A stretch of DNA of 64,000 bases from assembly GCA_033065855.1 (NCBI GenBank), contig JAVXUO010001799.1, positions 186,001-250,000 of the forward strand. Reading direction: 5' to 3'. The stretch comes from Escallonia rubra. Its lineage: Eukaryota > Streptophyta > Magnoliopsida > Escalloniales > Escalloniaceae. The notes beneath the pieces were generated by a model. The model was not told the origin of the DNA and did not search any database. It worked only from the letters and a program-made list of their open reading frames with translations. The translations under genes were made by a program, and so were the position numbers. This document shows positions 58,949 through 64,000 of this stretch, piece by piece; the stretch's first letter is position 1, and each line of letters begins with the position of its first letter.

Positions 58949-59277
58949 GCAAAAGAGACTATTGAAATGAGTTTGGGTGGGGGCAAGGAAGTATAAGAAT
59001 CGCAGAGAGGGCGGGCTGGTTCGGAACCACGTGTGATGCGAGGCACTACTAAGTACTCCATATTTGTTTGTGTTACACGTACCCGTGTTGTTGACCCGGC
59101 CCAGCAGCCCCAAGGCAGAGCAGGTGCAGGTTTCCTCCTTGACAAGATATTGAATTCCATTTGGGGGGGTAGATAAATACAGAGTACGTATGTATTTCCA
59201 CATCTCGCAAGACACCAAAGACGAGAGACAATCGTTTTAGTTGGAGAGAGTACATACATATTCTGCTAGAGAGAGAA
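58949..59277 (+). promoter_or_regulatory. Upstream region of the AIP2-like gene, with a G-box/ABRE-like CACGTG
   Basis: Only ~330 bp separate the hAT right end from the start codon. CCACGTGT at 59027-59034 contains a G-box (CACGTG), the core of ABA-response elements, which is notable for a gene family acting in ABA signalling. No clear TATA box; the 5' UTR ends in GAGAGAGAGAA. Position-based inference only. Confidence 0.4.
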
Positions 59278-59424
59278 ATGGAAGGTGAGACGATAGTTAA
59301 AGAGAAGTTGCAAGAGATGCAGAAACAGCTGGGAAAGAAACAGATGTTCGAGGAGGCAGTCTCTTCCATCGCATCTCTCCTCCGGCAATTCTATCCTTCT
59401 GCTTCCCCGTCTCTCCGAAAATCG
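59278..59424 (+). CDS. AIP2: AIP2-like RING E3 ubiquitin ligase, coding exon 1
   Basis: 49 codons from ATG at 59278 to TCG|GTCTGC at 59424/59425. The peptide 'LQEMQKQLGKKQMFEEAVSS' and 'YPSASPSLRKS' matches the N-terminus of Arabidopsis ABI3-INTERACTING PROTEIN 2 (AIP2), an E3 ligase that ubiquitinates the seed transcription factor ABI3 and so damps ABA responses. The start is fixed by family alignment and the in-frame exon junction (phase 0). Reading through the donor adds an unrelated hydrophobic tail, confirming the splice. Confidence 0.9.
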
Positions 59425-60860
59425 GTCTGCATCTCGAATTTCTTGCTTAAATTCTGTATAAAGATATGCATGTTCCTGGATTTGGAATTTACCATCGATA
59501 ATATTGCTGTTGTTGTTGTTGTTGTTAGTGCCACATTCATTTATTTCTCAATCAGTCGGTCTGTCTGTTATTGAGATCAGTTCACATGCCCGCACCGCAC
59601 CGCTCAATTTACAAGGCCCCCTCATTTCATCAATCAACTGGCGAAACACATTCGATAGATTGTACTGAAAGCTCCCATCATTTTTCCAGCACTAGCAGTC
59701 TTAACATTACAAACCCAGCCGGGCTGGGAAACTTATTTAAATTCATGCTAGAATCATTTGCCTAATTGATTACTTACAGATTCATTTTTGTCCAGTGCTA
59801 CAAGTGTGGAAACCCTAGTCCTCTATCTTTGAAAGTAAATCGCATAGAATTGAAAAGTAAAAAACTAGAATTAGAAGCTGGATAAGGTAGGGCAAAATTA
59901 ACTGCAATGGGAAAATGTTTCAAAGTTATTGTCGGCAAAGCTTCACAGAAGTTACATTTCTCAGTCTTTCCTATGAGGAAACTTGAGTTACTACTTACTA
60001 GTGAAAACAAGAGAACCTAAAGACAAGGAGGGAAGGTGTCCTCCATCGTATAGTTGTGGTCTCGCCACTGCTGAACAGGACACGTAATTATGTGAAGGTA
60101 AAGATTGCGATAATGATGTGCAAAGGCCTTTGCAATTCTTGGAAGGTGATGAAAATTGGAACCTGAAGAAAAGTTTTCTCTCAGCTGGGGGGATTGACTT
60201 AGGCCTTCTAGCACTAAGATTTGTGGAAAAGGGGGCAAAAGAAGATGCTGCTCTGGTATGAGCTCTGGGCTTTTTGTTTTATTTATGCTAAGTAAAAGAT
60301 ACACACCTCTGTTCACGTGACGAGGGTATTTCCATCATCCCTTATTTATTTGTTATTTTCGTGATCTGGACGGTTCACGTTTCGATTGATTTGGGGCTCT
60401 GAATCTTTTCACCGTCAGGCTTTTGTAGTTGTAGCCTTCTAAGGAGAGGCAGATTTTCGGGGTCAATTTGAAGTTTTTTTCTTCTTTTGGATTGAAAACC
60501 CTTGCAGATTTCGTGGCCAAGTTCTTTCCCTTCAATTAAATTTCCTTCTTACTGTTTTCTTTTCTTTCTATGCTCGAGCTTCATGCAGTCCCAACCAAAG
60601 CAAAACTAATGAGCCCTGATGTCTGTGAAAATTTTCTTTCTAGTGCGGTATGAACTAAAACAGGAAATGCACTATACAAGCGCATAATTTTTACATCCTT
60701 CCAAGCTTAACCCATCCGCAAATGGATATACAAATTAAGCTGGGGCTCATATGATTAAGACAATCTAAAGTCGCATACATTTTATATGCCATCATTCTAG
60801 TGTAATTACATTCTCACGTTGTGCTATTCTTTTGCTGAAATTATTGTCCACATGTTGCAG
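59425..60860 (+). other. AIP2-like gene, first intron (1.4 kb)
   Basis: GT at 59425, TTGCAG at 60855-60860. It includes a short GTT repeat near 59505-59527. No transposon ends or coding segments recognised; ORFs inside are random. Confidence 0.75.
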
Positions 60861-61086
60861 TTCTATTCTGTTGTATGTCGGGTTGCAACTATTTTAAAGA
60901 CGAGGTACACTGCGCCTGGTTTCTGGAAAGCTGGGCTGGGGCTTTTCTTGGAGGCTGAACACCTGATGCATGAATCTTCTGAAAAGGAATATTTGCGGAG
61001 TTGCATTGCTCAAGCCCAGCAGCAGTTGATTGATGTAGAAAATCAGTCTGAGGGTTTGACGTCTTCACAAAACAGGGCAACTAGAG
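60861..61086 (+). CDS. AIP2: AIP2-like RING E3 ubiquitin ligase, coding exon 2
   Basis: 226 nt after TTGCAG, ending AGAG|GTCATC. It encodes 'FYSVVCRVATILKTRYTAPG' then 'FWKAGLGLFLEAEHLMHESS' and 'YLRSCIAQAQQQLIDVENQS', collinear with the AIP2 N-terminal helical region. It joins exon 1 in phase 0 and leaves one base for the next codon. No stops or frame problems. Confidence 0.9.
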
Positions 61087-61195
61087 GTCATCTGCATCTT
61101 TTCTTAATTAGTTGTCTGTTAAGTGGTTTGTTTGTGCTTTTTGAAGGGTAGGAGTGACAAGTTATACTTTTTTGTTTGTTTATCCATGATTTCAG

Positions 61196-61398
61196 GATTT
61201 TTGTTTGAGGGGCATCTTACTGTAGACCGGGAGCCCCCACAACCTGATTGGTTAGTGCAATCAAACCTCCTGGCAACCGTTGCTACCTTGTTTCCTGCTG
61301 AATCTTCTCGAGATCTAGTAGAAAACAATAACACATCAGAAGATGCTGCGAACCTACTCAATGAGCTGGTGGAGAGATTTGACAATATTGTGCCAATG
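61196..61398 (+). CDS. AIP2: AIP2-like RING E3 ubiquitin ligase, coding exon 3
   Basis: 203 nt after TTTCAG (61190-61195), ending CCAATG|GTATCC. It encodes 'GFLFEGHLTVDREPPQPDWL', the most diagnostic AIP2 block, then a Ser/Glu/Asn-rich region and 'LLNELVERFDNIVPM'. The three exons give ~192 residues of the usual ~310. The RING-H2 domain (C-terminal third) should follow but is absent from the remaining 2.6 kb; the next exon must lie to the right of the window, unless the gene is broken by the insertions. Confidence 0.9.
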
Positions 61399-61600
61399 GT
61401 ATCCTTCCCCTTGTTTCCGACAGAACCATGTTGAAATATTCTGTTTTTTTAGAAATAAAATATAAACAAGAAGCAATACACATAAAGAGCAGACCTGACA
61501 TGCCTGAAAAATTCAATTCATACATGTAGACAAACACACAATGTGCATATGTATATTTGCGTAGAAGTATTTATATGTATGTATAGAAAGTTACTCCAAT
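61399..61600 (+). other. Start of AIP2-like third intron
   Basis: Begins GTATCC; AT-rich, no features until the DNA-transposon-like element at 61601. Confidence 0.65.
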
Positions 61601-62820
61601 AGTCCCTGTACCATTATTCTTTTGCTGAACTAGTGTCTGTCGGAGCTAAATTTTCAGCGCTCACGGTCCTTAAACTTTGCTCTGTTAGCCAGCTTCGTCT
61701 ATTTAGTCACTTCCGTCAGATTTTGGACATTGATGGGGCCCTAGAAGGAGCAATTAATTCGTTATTACCCCAACCAGTAAATGGCAACCAAATAACCCAT
61801 GATCTCTCTAACCTCCTGTATCCAACCATTTCTTCACCCTCAACAATCACCACCATGCCACCAATCACCACTTCTTCCAATTGTTCTTTCCCGCCACCAC
61901 CACCTTTACCTGACGCCAATCCCTCTTTAAGTGCCGCACACAGTCCAAGCAGCACTTCTTTTAGAGCATAATCCATGATACGCCTTCCTTACCCTAAAGC
62001 CAGTAGCACAACAAACTTAAAATACTCTGTGCTTCTCTTCAGCACCTGACAGTAGCATAATCCATGGTTGTTGGATAGTTATTGATTGAACCCCCGAGCT
62101 CCTGTGGGTGAAATTAGTAAAAAATGTTGGTTTTGGAACTCCTTGCAAGAAAACCGAGTTCGTCACATCGAGGCCTACCAGCACCAACAGGTTCACCATT
62201 TTGATTATTACAATCTTGATTTGAAGGCATTAGTTTGCATATAGGAAGAAATATATACGGTTTTAGTTGCCTTAATAGGTGCAACTGCTGTAGCTCGTCA
62301 AATAGTAATCTACAATTGAGGTTTGATTTTGTTGTGGTGGCTGTGAGGGGAGTGGAGTATTGGAGTGATGTTGGTAGCTGTAAGGGGAAAGAGTTGGTGC
62401 TTGTGGTCTTGCATGATTTGCCATGAATTTGTTTAATTTAGATTTGGGGCTTTGTTTCGAAAAAGTGGTTGTTAGGAAAGTATCTTGTGTTGCTGGTAGT
62501 TGTGATGGGCAGGGCAGTGTTTGTATGGTGGAAACCTTGTTGGTGGTGGTGGTAAAAGATCATGAGTGCTAAACAATCAGCTTAGGGACAAAAAATGCTT
62601 ATAATACAGGGGCCTTGATAGGGGATTTCTCTAAAAATATTCAGGGAGAAAGAGGGCCGTAAATGTCTGTTTTGCCCAGCACTGGGGCCCATTAAGCGTC
62701 CAAAGTGTGAGGGAAGTGACCGAAAGAAATAAAGGTGGCTAGTGGCACAAAGTTGAAGGACCATGAGCGCTAAAAACTAGTTTAGGGATTATTTCAGCGA
62801 AATGCTGATAGGACAGGGAT
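61601..62820. mobile_element. Non-autonomous DNA transposon with ~150-bp inverted ends (MULE-like)
   Basis: Left end AGTCCCTGTACCATTATTC and right end (reversed) ATCCCTGTCCTATCAGCAT continue as similar inverted sequence for about 150 bp: both contain AGCGCTCA(C/T)GGTCCTT, AACTTTG and GGTCACTTCC-like blocks. Long inverted repeats suggest a Mutator-like non-autonomous element, but I could not find a 9-bp duplication. The interior has no transposase; ORFs are random. It lies in the third intron of the AIP2-like gene. Confidence 0.6.
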
Positions 62821-63369
62821 CATAAGATGAGATTTCACACGCAGACACATAGACACACACACATACACACAATTGTATGCATATAGGAAAGTGTATATGT
62901 GGCTGGCCCTAGGCAAGTTACCTAAGGTAATGATAAAACCACGGATTTTACCGTAATTTTCCTTTTTTTCAAGATCTATTTTCCGTTAATCGACTTCGTC
63001 AATTTCTGTCTTTCTTGGCGCCCTCCTACCTTCCCTACCACCGCCTCCCTGTAGTCCTTCGACGTCTGATCTCGCCTCCGGCCACAATAACCCTCAGACC
63101 TAGACCATAAGACCCCATGCTAATGATTGAACGACAGATGATGGCGACCAAGGGTTTGCCCACTAACAGCAGTAGTGCAGTGACAGAGAGAACGGCGAGT
63201 GGATTCTATGAATATCTGGTGCAGAGATGACTTTGGTTGTGATCTGGTGCAAAGATCTGCCAGTTTTGGTCTATAAAAGAGGACTTGTGGTGTTAATAAG
63301 TCTAGTTGTCCTTACGTCTAGTTCAGTTTAACAAACACACACATGTCCATATCCCAGACCTCACGGCTG
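62821..63369. other. Intron or intergenic DNA, no gene seen
   Basis: Contains an ACAC-rich stretch near 62836-62880 and otherwise unique sequence without supported coding potential on either strand. Confidence 0.5.
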
Positions 63370-64000
63370 ATTCAAGGTAGTGGAGGATCATCGTGTTGAC
63401 AGGATGGAACCCTGACTTTAGCACTGAGAAAATCTGCTGGACGCTGTCTAGTCGTAGACCAGTCCATGGCGACAATTTTGCCAGTGGTGTTGCCGATTCA
63501 TTTTCCTGATTATGGAAATTAACCTTGGGTCAGTTTTGGAACCACACTCAGAGAGAGGGAGATTTTCTGCACAATCCGGGTAAAAAATCCGGACCCGAGT
63601 TGTGCGATTCCAGGAGTCGTTTTTAAAATTTAGTATTTGCCAAGTGAAAAGAGGAGTTTCCTGTTCGAAGATAGCACAAGGGGGTGGTGGCAGCGAGAAA
63701 TAGAATGCCCAACTAGCTAGTCCATACCGATAGCAGATATGGAACACCTTTTGGTACTGGAATTGCATCCATAGTGGGGTACCCTCAAAAGTGTCAATGA
63801 GAGAACTTGGAATCATCGGTTGACAGGATGGAACACTGACTTTAACACTGAGAAAATCTGCCAGACGCTGTCCCGTCATAGACCAGTCCGGCGACAATAT
63901 TGCCGGTGGTGTTGCCGATTTTTATAGTTGTTTGTTCGGAGAAGCACTCCATCGGCACATCGTAGAGCTGCACCCACAGTTCGACAAGCTACCGTTCGGA
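63370..64000 (-). pseudogene. LINE ORF1-like fragment (DUF4283 plus CCHC-type region)
   Basis: Minus strand from the right edge: 'LWVQLYDVPMECFSEQTTIK' and 'IGNTTGNIVAG' match the DUF4283 domain of plant LINE ORF1-type proteins. 'GTPLWMQFQYQKVFHICYRY' then resembles the following zf-CCHC_4 region, where a Cys is lost (CYRY for CYRC). A stop and frameshift lie between them. The DUF4283 end segment is repeated at 63370-63480, about 440 bp away. The fragment continues beyond the window; no endonuclease or RT is visible. Confidence 0.65.

Noticed and set aside
1..64000. tRNA, rRNA or other structured RNA genes
   Set aside because: No cloverleaf-like or rRNA-like sequence recognised; the TGGTATCAGAGC sites are retrotransposon primer-binding sites, not tRNA genes.

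Overview
The window is nuclear DNA of a flowering plant. Two recognisable conserved plant genes, both interrupted by GT-AG introns, sit at the edges, and the ~55 kb between them is almost entirely nested transposable elements of plant lineages (Tat-type Ty3/gypsy, Sirevirus-type Ty1/copia with an env-like third ORF, hAT and Stowaway DNA transposons, gypsy-type LTRs). Nothing bacterial, organellar or viral-genomic is present. I cannot name the species.

Layout. 1-3306 (minus): first two coding exons of a TCF25/Nulp1 homologue, continuing off the left edge. 3307-3893: its upstream flank. 3894-6258 (plus) and 9209-11669 (minus): two ~2.4 kb LTRs of one GC-rich, tandem-repeat-laden family in inverted orientation; the second is flanked by a perfect 5-bp target duplication and lies inside another LTR (A, 8780-13977). 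13978-14440 (minus): coding fragment of a FAR1-related (FRS) protein. 14441-15835: LTR B. 15836-29206: degenerate Tat-lineage gypsy element, with protease, RT, RNase H and integrase on the plus strand, then two broken multi-exon genes in antisense (a DUF7745-like protein and a plant-mobile-domain-like protein), a ~60-bp tandem array and a 3' LTR. A 1.05 kb non-autonomous hAT copy interrupts the protease. 29900-42437: LTR C (minus), split by Copia-1 (31606-41627, target duplication AAACT). 42489-45002: two MITEs. 45054-58948: an old autonomous hAT element, split by Copia-2 (45534-55102, target duplication TTATG) and by a ~1 kb non-autonomous hAT copy (56595-57594). 59278 to the right edge (plus): first three coding exons of an AIP2-type RING E3 ubiquitin ligase gene; the RING exons are not in the window, and its third intron holds a DNA-transposon-like element. 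A LINE ORF1-like fragment (minus) runs off the right edge.

Only the two edge genes look functional. All transposon ORFs carry frameshifts or stops. Insertion order can be read: hAT host before Copia-2, LTR C before Copia-1, LTR A before the inverted 2.4 kb LTR, Tat element before its hAT insert. The most unusual signals are the antisense gene pair in the Tat element, a CCGGTT-centred palindromic motif family (including a perfect 28-bp palindrome) shared by the upstream regions of both antisense genes and the LTR promoter, and matching families of palindromic repeats in the two Copia elements.
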